From Streptomyces sp. NBC_01241 (lineage in GTDB: Bacteria; Actinomycetota; Actinomycetes; Streptomycetales; Streptomycetaceae): a stretch of 64,000 nt of DNA. The notes beneath the pieces were generated by a model that was not told the origin of the DNA, ran no database searches, and saw only the letters and a program-made list of their open reading frames with translations. The position numbers were made by a program, and so were the translations under genes. The stretch lies in NCBI RefSeq assembly GCF_041435435.1, contig NZ_CP108494.1, positions 1,832,501 through 1,896,500 of the forward strand, read 5' to 3'. This document shows, piece after piece, positions 32,040-40,064 of the stretch; position 1 is the first letter of the stretch; every line of letters starts with the position of its first letter.

Positions 32040-33575
32040 ATGGCTCATCTGGGATCCAGACGGACCCGCGCACTGACGCTGCCCGTCGGATTGGCACTCA
32101 CGGCCTCGCTCGGCTTCCTGCCGACGGGTGCCGCTTCTGCCGCACCGGTGGACGCGCAGCCCACAGCGGCGGTCTCGACGGACGGCCCGAAGCTCTCGTA
32201 CGTCGTCAACACGCGGAGCAATCACGGGACCGTCAAGCAGGTGACGAAGGCGATAGCCGAGGCCGGCGGCACGGTGGTGATCGCCTATGAGCAGATCGGC
32301 GTCATCATCGTCGAATCGCAGAACCCGGACTTCGCGAAGACGATCCGCCGGGCCAAGGCCGTCGATTCGGCCGGGGCCACCCGCACCAGCCCCATCGTTC
32401 CGCAGGCCACCACGGACATCGGGGTGGCGCAGCCGCTCACCGCCGAGCAGGCCCGGAGCGCGGCGGCGGAGGCGACGTCGGACCAGGATCCGATGGAGCC
32501 CCTGCAGTGGGATCTCCCCGCCATCAAGGCGGACCAGGCGCACCAGAAGACGCTGGGCAGCAGCAAGGTCACCGTCGCGGTCATCGACACGGGTGTCGAC
32601 GACACCCACCCGGATCTGGCGCCGAACTTCAACCGCGGGGCCTCCGCGAGCTGTGTGTCCGGGGCGCCGGACACGACGGACGGCTCCTGGCGTCCGAAGA
32701 CCGGTGAGAGCGACCACGGCACGCACGTCGCGGGCACCATCGCCGCCGCGAAGAACGGCATCGGGGTCACGGGTGTCGCGCCGGGCGTGAAGGTCGCCGG
32801 CATCAAGGTCGCGAACCCGGACGGCTTCTTCTACACCGAGTCGATCGTCTGCGGCTTCGTCTGGGCCGCCGAGCACGGCGTCGACGTGACCAACAACAGC
32901 TATTACACCGACCCGTGGATGTTCAACTGCAAGAACGACCTTGACCAGGGCGCCCTGGTCGAGGCCGTCGCCCGCGCCACCGGGTACGCGGAGCGCAAGG
33001 GCACGGTGAACATCGCCTCGGCCGGCAACAGCAAGTTCGACCTGGCCTCCGGCGCGATCGACGACACGACCAGCCCGAACGACACCACGGCCGTGACCCG
33101 GACGATCAACCCGCGCGAGTGCCTCGACATCCCGGCGATGCTGCCGGGCGTCGTGACCGTCTCGGCGACCGGCGCCAAGGGGCTGAAGTCCTCGTACTCG
33201 AACTACGGGAACGGCGTCATCGACGTCGCGGCTCCCGGCGGCGACTCGACGGTCTATCAGGCGCCCGCACCGCCCGCCACGAACGGTGCGATCCTGTCCA
33301 CGCTGCCGGGCGGCAACTACGGTTACAAGAACGGTACGTCGATGGCCTCCCCGCATGTCGCGGGTGTCGCGGCCCTGATCAAGTCGACGCACCCGCACGC
33401 CTCCGCGGCCACGGTGAAGGCGCTGCTGATGTCCGGGGCCGACGCCACCGCGTGCGGCGCCCCGTACGACTACAACAACGACGGCAAGATCGACGCCGTC
33501 TGTGAGGGCGACAAGAACCACAACGGCTTCTACGGGGCCGGTGTGGTGAACGCGCTGAACGCGGTCCTCCGGTAG
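32040..33575 (+). CDS. Secreted subtilisin-like serine protease (S8)
   Basis: A 511-residue exported protease. Signal peptide about residues 1-35 (ASAAP cleavage), inhibitor-like propeptide about 45-150, catalytic domain about 170-510. The triad is Asp in AVIDTGVDDTHPDL, His in SDHGTHVAGTIAA and Ser in NGTSMASPHVAGVAAL; the oxyanion Asn is in ASAGNSKF. Extracellular protein degradation is the expected role. ATG 32040 follows GGAGACCCC. A hairpin at 33597-33637 terminates the transcript. Confidence 0.94.
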   Translation: MAHLGSRRTRALTLPVGLALTASLGFLPTGAASAAPVDAQPTAAVSTDGPKLSYVVNTRSNHGTVKQVTKAIAEAGGTVVIAYEQIGVIIVESQNPDFAKTIRRAKAVDSAGATRTSPIVPQATTDIGVAQPLTAEQARSAAAEATSDQDPMEPLQWDLPAIKADQAHQKTLGSSKVTVAVIDTGVDDTHPDLAPNFNRGASASCVSGAPDTTDGSWRPKTGESDHGTHVAGTIAAAKNGIGVTGVAPGVKVAGIKVANPDGFFYTESIVCGFVWAAEHGVDVTNNSYYTDPWMFNCKNDLDQGALVEAVARATGYAERKGTVNIASAGNSKFDLASGAIDDTTSPNDTTAVTRTINPRECLDIPAMLPGVVTVSATGAKGLKSSYSNYGNGVIDVAAPGGDSTVYQAPAPPATNGAILSTLPGGNYGYKNGTSMASPHVAGVAALIKSTHPHASAATVKALLMSGADATACGAPYDYNNDGKIDAVCEGDKNHNGFYGAGVVNALNAVLR

Positions 33576-33596
33576 GAGCCCGCCGGGACGTGCGAT

Positions 33597-33637
33597 GCGG
33601 CGGGAGGGGCCGGGCCTTCGGGCGGTCCTCCCGCCGC
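33597..33637 (+). terminator. Terminator of the subtilase gene
   Basis: GCGGCGGGAGG (33597-33607) pairs with CCTCCCGCCGC (33627-33637). Confidence 0.7.
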
Positions 33638-33676
33638 CTCTTCCCAGTTGGTGGCACTCAGTGCCATTGTGCGGGG

Positions 33677-35098
33677 ATGAGTCATGCACGCATGTCCGGT
33701 ACGGAGCAGGCCTGGGCGGCGCTCGGCGGTGCTCCCGCGCTTCTCGCGCACCTCGAAACGGGTGGCCCCGAAGGGCTGCTGCCCGCGCGGCTGCCCGTGA
33801 TGGAACTGGCCCGTTCCGCCGTCGCGGTCTGCTCACTGGCCGCCGCCGAACTGGCCGCCCGCCGCACCGCGCGCCCCGTGCCGCAGATCCACGTCGACGA
33901 CGGCGCGGTGGCCACGGCGTTCACCAGCGAGCGCCATCTGCGGATCGACGGCCGCGCGCCGACCAACTTCGCCCCGCTGTCCCGGTTCTGGCGCACGGCG
34001 GACGGCTGGGTCCGTACGCACGCCAACTACCCGCACCACCGGGCCCGGTTGCTCGCCACGCTGGGGCTGCCCGCGGACACCTCGGACGACATCGCGGTGG
34101 ACGCCGTCGCCGCCTCGTTCACGGAGCGCACGGGAAACGAGATCGAGCAGACGGTGTACGCGGCGGGCGGCCTGGCCGTCGCCGCCCGTACACCGGCCGA
34201 GTGGGCGGCCGACCCCCGGGGCGCCGCCGTCGCGGGTACGCCGCTGGTGGGCAGGGAACGCACCGACAGCGCGCCCGTCCGCCGGACGACGCCGCTCACC
34301 GGCGAGCCGCTGCTGCCCGCCGCCGGGGTGCGCGTGCTGGACCTCACCCGGGTCATCGCGGGACCCGTCGCCACCCGTACGCTCGCACTGCTCGGCGCGG
34401 ACGTCCTGCGGATCGACGCCCCGCAGCTCCCGGAGAGCCAGGACGCGCACTGCGACACCGGATTCGGGAAACGGTCGGTGAACCTGGACCTCGGCAGCCG
34501 CTGCGGCGCGGCCGCCTTCGATGAACTGCTGGCCGGCGCGGACGTGGTCGTCATCGGCTACCGGCCCGGGGCCGTCGAGCGGTTCGGCCTGACTTCGCAG
34601 GCCCTGGCCGCACGCAGGCCGGGGCTGGTGATCGGGCGGCTCTCGGCCTGGGGGCACGGCCCGTGGGCGCGGCAGCGCGGCTTCGACAGTCTGGTGCAGG
34701 TGGCCACCGGCATCGCCTCGGTCGAGGCCACGGCCGGGGCGGAGCACCCGCCCGGTGCGCTGCCCGCCCAGGCGCTCGACCACGGCACGGGCTATCTGCT
34801 GGCCGCCGCCGTGCTGCGCGCCCTGACCGAGCAGCACGACGAGGGCGGCTCCCGGCTGGCCACGCTCTCGCTCGCCCGTACCGCCGCCTGGCTCCTCGAC
34901 GAGCTGCGCGCCGGCCGGGAGAACGAAGCCGCGGATTCGTCGTACGGCCCGGAGAAGTGGCTCACGGAGACGGACAGCCCGCTGGGACGGCTGCGTCACG
35001 CCGTGGCGCCGGTCGCCTTCGACGGCTCCCCCGCCGACTGGTCGCGCCCGCCCGGCCCGCTGGGGGCGGACGCGGCCGCCTGGCTCACGGCTCGATGA
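33677..35098 (+). CDS. Class III CoA-transferase (CaiB/BaiF family)
   Basis: A 473-residue protein. The CaiB/BaiF core begins in the second half with VRVLDLTRVIAGPVATRTLALLGADVLRID, followed by KRSVNLDL and GFDSLVQVATGIA; the N-terminal 200 residues look like a degenerate second copy, as in two-domain CoA-transferases. It would move CoA between carboxylic acids. ATG 33677 has no strong RBS; MSG five codons later is an alternative. Its last 14 bp overlap the 3' end of the opposing lysoplasmalogenase-like gene. Substrate unknown. Confidence 0.87.
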   Translation: MSHARMSGTEQAWAALGGAPALLAHLETGGPEGLLPARLPVMELARSAVAVCSLAAAELAARRTARPVPQIHVDDGAVATAFTSERHLRIDGRAPTNFAPLSRFWRTADGWVRTHANYPHHRARLLATLGLPADTSDDIAVDAVAASFTERTGNEIEQTVYAAGGLAVAARTPAEWAADPRGAAVAGTPLVGRERTDSAPVRRTTPLTGEPLLPAAGVRVLDLTRVIAGPVATRTLALLGADVLRIDAPQLPESQDAHCDTGFGKRSVNLDLGSRCGAAAFDELLAGADVVVIGYRPGAVERFGLTSQALAARRPGLVIGRLSAWGHGPWARQRGFDSLVQVATGIASVEATAGAEHPPGALPAQALDHGTGYLLAAAVLRALTEQHDEGGSRLATLSLARTAAWLLDELRAGRENEAADSSYGPEKWLTETDSPLGRLRHAVAPVAFDGSPADWSRPPGPLGADAAAWLTAR

Positions 35099-35765
35099 GC
35101 GCCTTCGTGCGCCCGCCGGGTGCGAGCGCTCCGACGGTCAGCAGGAACTGTGCGGCGATGTAGGTGAGCATGACCCAGAAGTCGGGGGCGGGCAGCTGCG
35201 GCCAGTCGGCGATGCCGGTGGCGATGAGCGCGTCGGAGAGGAGGAAGAGCGCCCCTCCGACGGCCGCGTACCGGCCGAGGGTGCCGGCGCGGTACGCCAT
35301 CGTCGTGAGCAGCAGGCTGTAGCCGGTCATCGGGATCCGCAGGTCCGGCGGCAGGCCGTCCCAGAGCAGCGCGACGAAGGTGGCCAGGACGGCGGCGTAC
35401 ACGATCCCGGCGAGCAGCGGGCTCCGGGCGCGTCCGAAGAGCCACAGGTAGCAGACATGGCCCGCGGCGAAGGAGCCCATCCCGATGAGGAAGGCGGTGT
35501 CGGAGTCGGGCAGCAGCAGCGTGTCGCCGCCCCAGCCGAACAGGAGCGCCGCGATGAGCAGCCGGGGGCCGCGCCGGGCGGCGGCGTACCCGGCCAGCAG
35601 CGGCATCAGCAGGGGCTTGGCGAGGAGATGGGCGACCGGGACATCGGCGAGGACGCCGACGAGATCGACGGCCGAGGCCACGAGGAAGGCGATGAGCAGC
35701 GGGCGTACGAGACGTTCCCGCCGGTCGTTGACGGAGTCGGCGCTCCTGACTGCGTCGGCGCTCAT
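35085..35765 (-). CDS. YhhN/TMEM86-family protein (lysoplasmalogenase-like)
   Basis: A 226-residue membrane protein with about eight helices and the YhhN hallmarks: AKPLLMPLLAGY, LLFGWGGDTLLL, FLIGMGSFAAGHVCYLWLF and LLSDALIA with membrane-embedded Asp residues. Characterised members (TMEM86B, a Legionella homologue) hydrolyse the vinyl-ether bond of lysoplasmalogens. Its ATG overlaps the stop of a sterol-desaturase-family gene (ATGA), so both are made together. Alkaline ceramidase-like activity is an alternative. Confidence 0.87.
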   Translation of the reverse strand: MSADAVRSADSVNDRRERLVRPLLIAFLVASAVDLVGVLADVPVAHLLAKPLLMPLLAGYAAARRGPRLLIAALLFGWGGDTLLLPDSDTAFLIGMGSFAAGHVCYLWLFGRARSPLLAGIVYAAVLATFVALLWDGLPPDLRIPMTGYSLLLTTMAYRAGTLGRYAAVGGALFLLSDALIATGIADWPQLPAPDFWVMLTYIAAQFLLTVGALAPGGRTKALIEP

Positions 35766-36640
35766 CCGGTGCGCTCCTGGGCGGGGACGGCCGTACGGGC
35801 GACCACTCCGGTGGGCTGCCAGCCGGGCCCGCGGAAGATCCGTCCGGCTCGCTCGCTCCAACTGCCCGCCGCACGCACGTCGCGGGCGATCGCGGCGTAC
35901 TCGTGGGTGGCGACGCGGAGCGGGTTGAACGTGTCGATGTTCTTGGTGAGGCCGAACACGGGCCGCTCCGTCTCGGCGGTGAAGGACCCGAAGAGGCGGT
36001 CCCAGAGGATCAGGATGCCGCCGAAGTTCCGGTCCAGGTAGCCGCCCTGCGACGCGTGGTGCACCCGATGGTGGGAGGGCGTGTTCAATACGTACTCGAA
36101 GGGTGCGGGAAGCCTGTCGATGCGCTCCGTGTGCACCCAGAACTGGTAGACGAGGTTCGCCGACGAGCAGAACGCGAGCGCGGCCGGATGGACACCACAG
36201 GCGATGAGCGGTACGTAGAAGGGCCAGACGGTCAGCGACGTCCAGGGCTGGCGCAGCGCGGTGGACAGGTTGAACTTCCGGCTGGAGTGGTGGACCACGT
36301 GGCACGCCCAGAGGATCCGGATGACGTGGTGGCCGCGGTGGGACCAGTAGTAGAAGAAGTCCTGCGCGAGCAGCATCAGCAGGACCGTCCACCACAGCAC
36401 GGGAACCCGGAGCGGCGTCAGCTCGTAGACGGCGGTGTAGATCGCGACGATGGGCACTTTCCACAGCAGGTCGAAGACCAGGCTGCCGAGCCCCATGGTG
36501 ATGCTGGTGACGGCGTCCTTCGTCTCGTACCCGGCGGCTTCCTCATCGGGGTGGAGGTGGTGGAGGGCCATTTCGAGGACAGTGAGCAGGACGAAGGCCG
36601 GTATGGACCAGAGCACGACATCGGGCAGGTTCGGCGGCAT
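35762..36640 (-). CDS. Sterol desaturase/fatty acid hydroxylase family protein (AGMO-like)
   Basis: A 292-residue integral membrane di-iron oxygenase. The eight-histidine motifs are YYWSHRGHHV, CHVVHHSSRKFN and THE... replaced by SHHRVHHASQGGYLDRNFGG in the expected order. The overall layout, with WHTERI-like segment (VHTERIDRLP) and late NPLRVATHEY, resembles TMEM195/alkylglycerol monooxygenase rather than sterol desaturases. It is the first gene of a two-gene operon with the YhhN protein. TACGGT about 7 nt before the ATG suggests a leaderless message. Confidence 0.87.
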   Translation of the reverse strand: MPPNLPDVVLWSIPAFVLLTVLEMALHHLHPDEEAAGYETKDAVTSITMGLGSLVFDLLWKVPIVAIYTAVYELTPLRVPVLWWTVLLMLLAQDFFYYWSHRGHHVIRILWACHVVHHSSRKFNLSTALRQPWTSLTVWPFYVPLIACGVHPAALAFCSSANLVYQFWVHTERIDRLPAPFEYVLNTPSHHRVHHASQGGYLDRNFGGILILWDRLFGSFTAETERPVFGLTKNIDTFNPLRVATHEYAAIARDVRAAGSWSERAGRIFRGPGWQPTGVVARTAVPAQERTG

Positions 36641-36945
36641 GGGAGCACCGTAGAGCCGCGGATCGACCGCGCACCAGACGTTGTTACCAACAAGTATGCG
36701 AGACGCGCTGTCAGCGGTCTTTGGAGACTTCCGCCAACGCGGACGTCACGCCATCCTTGTACCGGAACTCCCGGGGGCGAGTAACTGCCCTGCGATGATT
36801 CGGAAGTTGCCGCCCCCGGACAGCCCGAGAGGGTTCACGCGCACCTCGCCCATGGGGACCCGTCACATGAACCACCGAGGCGCCCAGGCACACTCTGCAT
36901 GGTGTAGTCCCTCCGACAATCCCCTGACAAAAGGATGATCCACGC
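36641..36945. other. 305-bp divergent intergenic region
   Basis: No gene seen. It contains TTGTTACCAACAA at 36681-36693 upstream of the desaturase operon, and AAGGA 11 nt before the TerD start. Otherwise unremarkable. Confidence 0.6.
36681..36693. promoter_or_regulatory. Candidate operator TTGTT-ACC-AACAA
   Basis: A perfect 5-bp inverted repeat around ACC, 41 bp upstream of the desaturase-family start codon, in the position of a promoter. No adjacent regulator gene. Confidence 0.4.
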
Positions 36946-37530
36946 ATGATCACGCTCACCAAGGAAGACGGCCCGGCGGACCTGGACGGGGTGACCCATC
37001 TGTCCATCGGCGTGTCCTGGGACCCCACGGCCGGCAGCAGCGGCGGCGTCATGGGTCTGGTCCGCCGCAAGACCGGAACGGACCTCGACCTGATCGCCAT
37101 CGCCACGCAGGACGGGGACCCGGTGCGCCTGGCCGGCCTCGACTCGCTGGATCCCATGGGCAACGGCTCCCTCATACACAGCGGCGACAACCAGACCGGG
37201 CGCGGGGAGGGCGACGACGAGACCGTCACGGTCGAGTTCGCGCGCATCCCGGGCAACATCACGTCGATCGTGTTCGTCGCCGCCGCCTTCAAGAAGGGCA
37301 GTTCCTTCCAGAAGGCCCGCAACATCAGTTTCAAGGTCTACGACGCGACCGGGGGAAGCTCGCAGCAGGTCGCCGACATATGGCCCAGCCTGCTCACCCA
37401 GGACAACGGCTGCGCGGTGGCCAAGGCCGTGCGGGTCGGCGGCGCGTGGAAGCTCGAAGTGATCAATGTGACGGGGAAGATCAAGCAGGGTGACGAGCAT
37501 GCCCTGATGCGCTTCGCCGTCAGCAAGTAG
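36946..37530 (+). CDS. TerD-family calcium-binding stress protein
   Basis: A 194-residue TerD domain. Characteristic features are LSIGVSWDP near the N-terminus, DLDLIAIATQ (calcium-binding acidic strand), IHSGDNQTGRGEGDDETVTVEF and GNITSIVFVAAAFKKGSSF. TerD proteins form the core of the tellurite-resistance/stress TerZABCDEF systems; Streptomyces have many paralogs and some affect development. This is a lone gene. ATG 36946 has AAGGA at a long 11-nt spacing. Confidence 0.92.
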   Translation: MITLTKEDGPADLDGVTHLSIGVSWDPTAGSSGGVMGLVRRKTGTDLDLIAIATQDGDPVRLAGLDSLDPMGNGSLIHSGDNQTGRGEGDDETVTVEFARIPGNITSIVFVAAAFKKGSSFQKARNISFKVYDATGGSSQQVADIWPSLLTQDNGCAVAKAVRVGGAWKLEVINVTGKIKQGDEHALMRFAVSK

Positions 37531-37606
37531 TACGCGGTCGCCGACGTGGCCGCGGGGACGTTCCCCGCGCCGGAGCGCACCTTCTGAGCGGAGGTCCGGT
37601 CGGAAC

Positions 37607-37643
37607 GGACGGGCGAGAGGGCCGGAAGGCCGTTCGCCCGTCC
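37607..37643 (+). terminator. Probable terminator after the TerD gene
   Basis: GGACGGGCGA (37607-37616) pairs with TCGCCCGTCC (37634-37643), with a nested GGCC-GGAA-GGCC hairpin in the loop. Confidence 0.65.
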
Positions 37644-37756
37644 ACGTTCCCTCGCTGGTCGGCGCGGCGTCGAGGGCGGCCATGCGCGCGTGGCTCAGCC
37701 GACGCTCGACGCCGGACTCACCGGTCGACGTCATGGACGCAGCAGCACCCTCCTAG

Positions 37757-39201
37757 TAGGGCTTTGTTAGGTGCGGTGGTGTGGTTCGGGTGCCGGGGCG
37801 GGTTGGCCGCATATGGAGCAGGCGCCGGTCCAGGTGGCCAGGAGGGCTTGGAGTTCGCGGAGGACCGCGTAGAGGGTCAGGCCGGCGCAGGGGCTTTTGG
37901 GTCGAGTCTGAGCAGGGTGCAGAAGGCTTGGGCGAGGGAGGCGAGGGTGGTGTGGCGGTGCCAGCCGGGGAAGTTGCGGCCCTCGAAGTGGTCCAGGCCC
38001 AGGCCGTCCTTGAGTTCGCGGTAGTCGTGCTCGATGCGCCAGCGGATCTTGCAGATGCGGACCAGCTCGCGCAGTGGGGTGTCGGCGGGCAGGGTGGACA
38101 GCCAGTAGTCGGTGGGCTCGGCGGCGCCGGGCGGCCACTCGGCCAGCAGCCAGCACTCGGGCAGGGAACCGTCCACGGCGCGGCGGATCGTGCGGTTGGC
38201 CGGGCGGACGCGCAGTGCGAGGAATCGTGAGCGCATCTCGGCGCGGGGGTTGTTCCTGGTGGTCTTGCTGCCCTGGCGCCAGGTCACCGTCCGTAGCGTG
38301 GATCGTCCTTCGTCCAGGGCGAGTTGGCGCAAGGTGGTGTGGGGGTCGGGGTACGCCGGGCCGGGCGGGCGGCCCTGGCCGCTGTAGGGCGGGCGCCGGG
38401 GGACGGCGTCACCCGGGTAGGCGGTGGTGCTGCCCTTGACCGCGACCGCGTAGGCCAGCCCACGTTCGCTCAGGCCCTCGCGAAAGCCTGTCGCGTCCCC
38501 GTAGCCGGCGTCGGCGACCACCGGCAGGTCGGGCAGCTCCCAGTCCCCGCGAACCTCGTCCAGCATGTCCAGGGCCAGGCGCCACTTCTCCCGGTGCCGC
38601 TCGCTGTCGGGGATGCCGGCCTTCGTCCGGCGGCGGCGGATCGCCTCGGCCAGCAGCGCATCGTCCGCGTTCTTGGCGTCGTCCCAGCTCTCGGGCAGGA
38701 ACAGACGCCAGTCGACCGCCGAGGAGGCACGGTCGGACACCAGGTTGACACTGACCCCGACCTGGCAGTTTCCGCGCTTGCCCAGCGCGCCGCAGTACAT
38801 CCGCGCCACCCCCGGCGAGTCGTAGCCGTCCTTGGGGAAGCCCACGTCATCGATCGCGTACGCCTCGGGCGAGATGTGAGCCGCAGCCCAACGGGCCAGC
38901 CGCTCACGGACCTTGCCCCAGTTCCAGGTGGAAGAGGAGACGAACTGCTGGAGCTGCTGATGGTCCACACCCAGACGCTCGGCCATCGGCTGCATCGACT
39001 TGCGCTTACCGTCCAGCATCAGCCCGCGCAGGTACAACTCACCCTTGGCCCGCTGGTCCCGCCGCGCCAGTGAACCGAGCATCTCCGCCGCGAACGCCTC
39101 CAAGCGCGGGCGGACCGTCTCCATCTCCTCAGGTGTCACACCTGAAAGAAGATCACAACCCTACCCCTGGCCGAACATTCGGGGTACCTAACAAAGCCCT
39201 A
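37757..39201 (-). mobile_element. IS701-type insertion sequence, 1445 bp
   Basis: Terminal inverted repeats are perfect over 16 bp: TAGGGCTTTGTTAGGT at 37757-37772 and its complement at 39186-39201. Both ends are flanked by CTAG (37753-37756 and 39202-39205), a 4-bp target duplication as IS701-group elements make. It carries one transposase gene. The right-hand CTAG is the first 4 bp of the palindromic terminator of the VIT1-like gene, so the insertion hit the base of that stem. Ends are intact and the copy looks young. Confidence 0.9.
37877..39139 (-). CDS. IS701-family transposase
   Basis: A 420-residue DDE transposase. Catalytic carboxylates are Asp in AYAIDDVGFPKDG, Asp in PVVADAGYGDATGF and Glu in RWRIEHDYRELKDGLGLDHFEGR. 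GTG 39139 is the first start; an ATG five codons later is also possible. The zero frame stops at 37877, but C_CCA_AAA (37901-37895) is an in-frame slippery heptamer; a -1 shift there would replace the last six residues with about 43 (containing GLTLYAVLRELQALLATW and CSICG) and end in TAA 37769-37767 inside the terminal repeat. Confidence 0.92.
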   Translation of the reverse strand: MTPEEMETVRPRLEAFAAEMLGSLARRDQRAKGELYLRGLMLDGKRKSMQPMAERLGVDHQQLQQFVSSSTWNWGKVRERLARWAAAHISPEAYAIDDVGFPKDGYDSPGVARMYCGALGKRGNCQVGVSVNLVSDRASSAVDWRLFLPESWDDAKNADDALLAEAIRRRRTKAGIPDSERHREKWRLALDMLDEVRGDWELPDLPVVADAGYGDATGFREGLSERGLAYAVAVKGSTTAYPGDAVPRRPPYSGQGRPPGPAYPDPHTTLRQLALDEGRSTLRTVTWRQGSKTTRNNPRAEMRSRFLALRVRPANRTIRRAVDGSLPECWLLAEWPPGAAEPTDYWLSTLPADTPLRELVRICKIRWRIEHDYRELKDGLGLDHFEGRNFPGWHRHTTLASLAQAFCTLLRLDPKAPAPA

Positions 39202-39243
39202 CTAGTGCCCCTCCCGGCAAGCTTTGCCCCGTCGCGGCACTAG
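39202..39243. repeat. Dispersed palindromic terminator element, copy 2
   Basis: A 42-nt copy of the element at 28545-28585, differing by one inserted base and a substitution in the GC stem. On the minus strand it starts with the stop codon of the VIT1-like gene (TAG 39242-39240). Its outermost CTAG is the target duplication of the adjacent IS701 element. Confidence 0.88.
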
Positions 39244-39953
39244 ACCCCCGCCGCCCCCAGCAACTCTCCCGCCGCATACGTGACCGCCATCGCCAGCGCT
39301 CCCCCGCCCATGTTCCGCAGCACCGCGGGTCCCGCCATCGCCTCGCCCAGGCGGGCGCTCCACCAGCCCGTCAACGCCAGCGCCGCCAGTACCGACAGCA
39401 CGGTCACGAGCAGCCGCAGCGACGCCGGGGGCAGCACGATCGCCAGCAGCGGCAGCAGCGCGCCGACCGTGAACGCCAGGAAGCTCGCTCCCGCCGCGTG
39501 CCAGGGGTTCGTCAGCTCGTCCGGGTTGATGCCCAGCTCGACCACCGCGTGGGCGCGCAGCGCATCGCGTTCGGTGAGCTGGACGGCGGCCTCGCGGGCG
39601 ACCTCGTGGCTCAGGCCCCTGCCCTCCAACAGGGCGGTCAGCTCGATGAGTTCCGCCTCGGGGGCCTCCTTCAGTTCCCGTTTCTCCGTCGCCAGTGCGG
39701 CCCTCTCCGAATCGCGCTGGGTGGAGACCGATACGTACTCGCCCACCGCCATCGACATGGATCCGGCCAGCAGTCCGGCCAGGCCCGCGGTGAGCAGAAT
39801 GCCGCGGTCGGCGGTGGCTCCGGCCACACCGACGACCAGGCCGGCGGTGGAGACCACACCGTCGTTGGCGCCGAGGACCGCGGCGCGCAGCCAGTTCAGC
39901 CGCGTGCCGAGTCCGTTGCCGTGCGGTTCGTCATGCGCCTGGGTATCCGTCAC
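39240..39953 (-). CDS. VIT1/CCC1-family iron or manganese transporter
   Basis: A 237-residue membrane protein. The family signature is at the N-terminus (LRAAVLGANDGVVSTAGLVVGVAGA), followed by GSMSMAVGEYVSVSTQRDSE, a cytoplasmic acidic metal-binding domain (about residues 85-150) and three C-terminal helices. VIT1/CCC1 proteins export Fe(II)/Mn(II) from the cytosol. GTG 39953 is used; no strong RBS. The gene is intact between two insertion sequences; its stop codon lies in the palindromic repeat. Confidence 0.92.
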   Translation of the reverse strand: MTDTQAHDEPHGNGLGTRLNWLRAAVLGANDGVVSTAGLVVGVAGATADRGILLTAGLAGLLAGSMSMAVGEYVSVSTQRDSERAALATEKRELKEAPEAELIELTALLEGRGLSHEVAREAAVQLTERDALRAHAVVELGINPDELTNPWHAAGASFLAFTVGALLPLLAIVLPPASLRLLVTVLSVLAALALTGWWSARLGEAMAGPAVLRNMGGGALAMAVTYAAGELLGAAGV

Positions 39954-40033
39954 CCGAGGATGGTCTCACCGTTGTTTTGATCATCAAGTGATCTCAGCAA
40001 TCCCGGCGTTTCCGCTGGAATGGTCCGTAACGG

Positions 40034-40064
40034 GTCACCAGAGCGTGAGTTGTGCTCTGGTGAC
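40034..40064. other. Hairpin overlapping the tnpB stop codon (possible omega-RNA end)
   Basis: GTCACCAGAGC (40034-40044) pairs perfectly with GCTCTGGTGAC (40054-40064), 11 bp. The tnpB TGA (40037-40035) is inside the stem. In TnpB elements the guide (omega) RNA is made from the 3' end of tnpB and the element end, so this is a natural part of it; transcription termination is an alternative. Confidence 0.5.

Noticed and set aside
36946..37530. TerD gene as part of a tellurite-resistance/biochemical-defence operon
   Set aside because: It stands alone; no terA, terB, terC or associated genes adjoin it.
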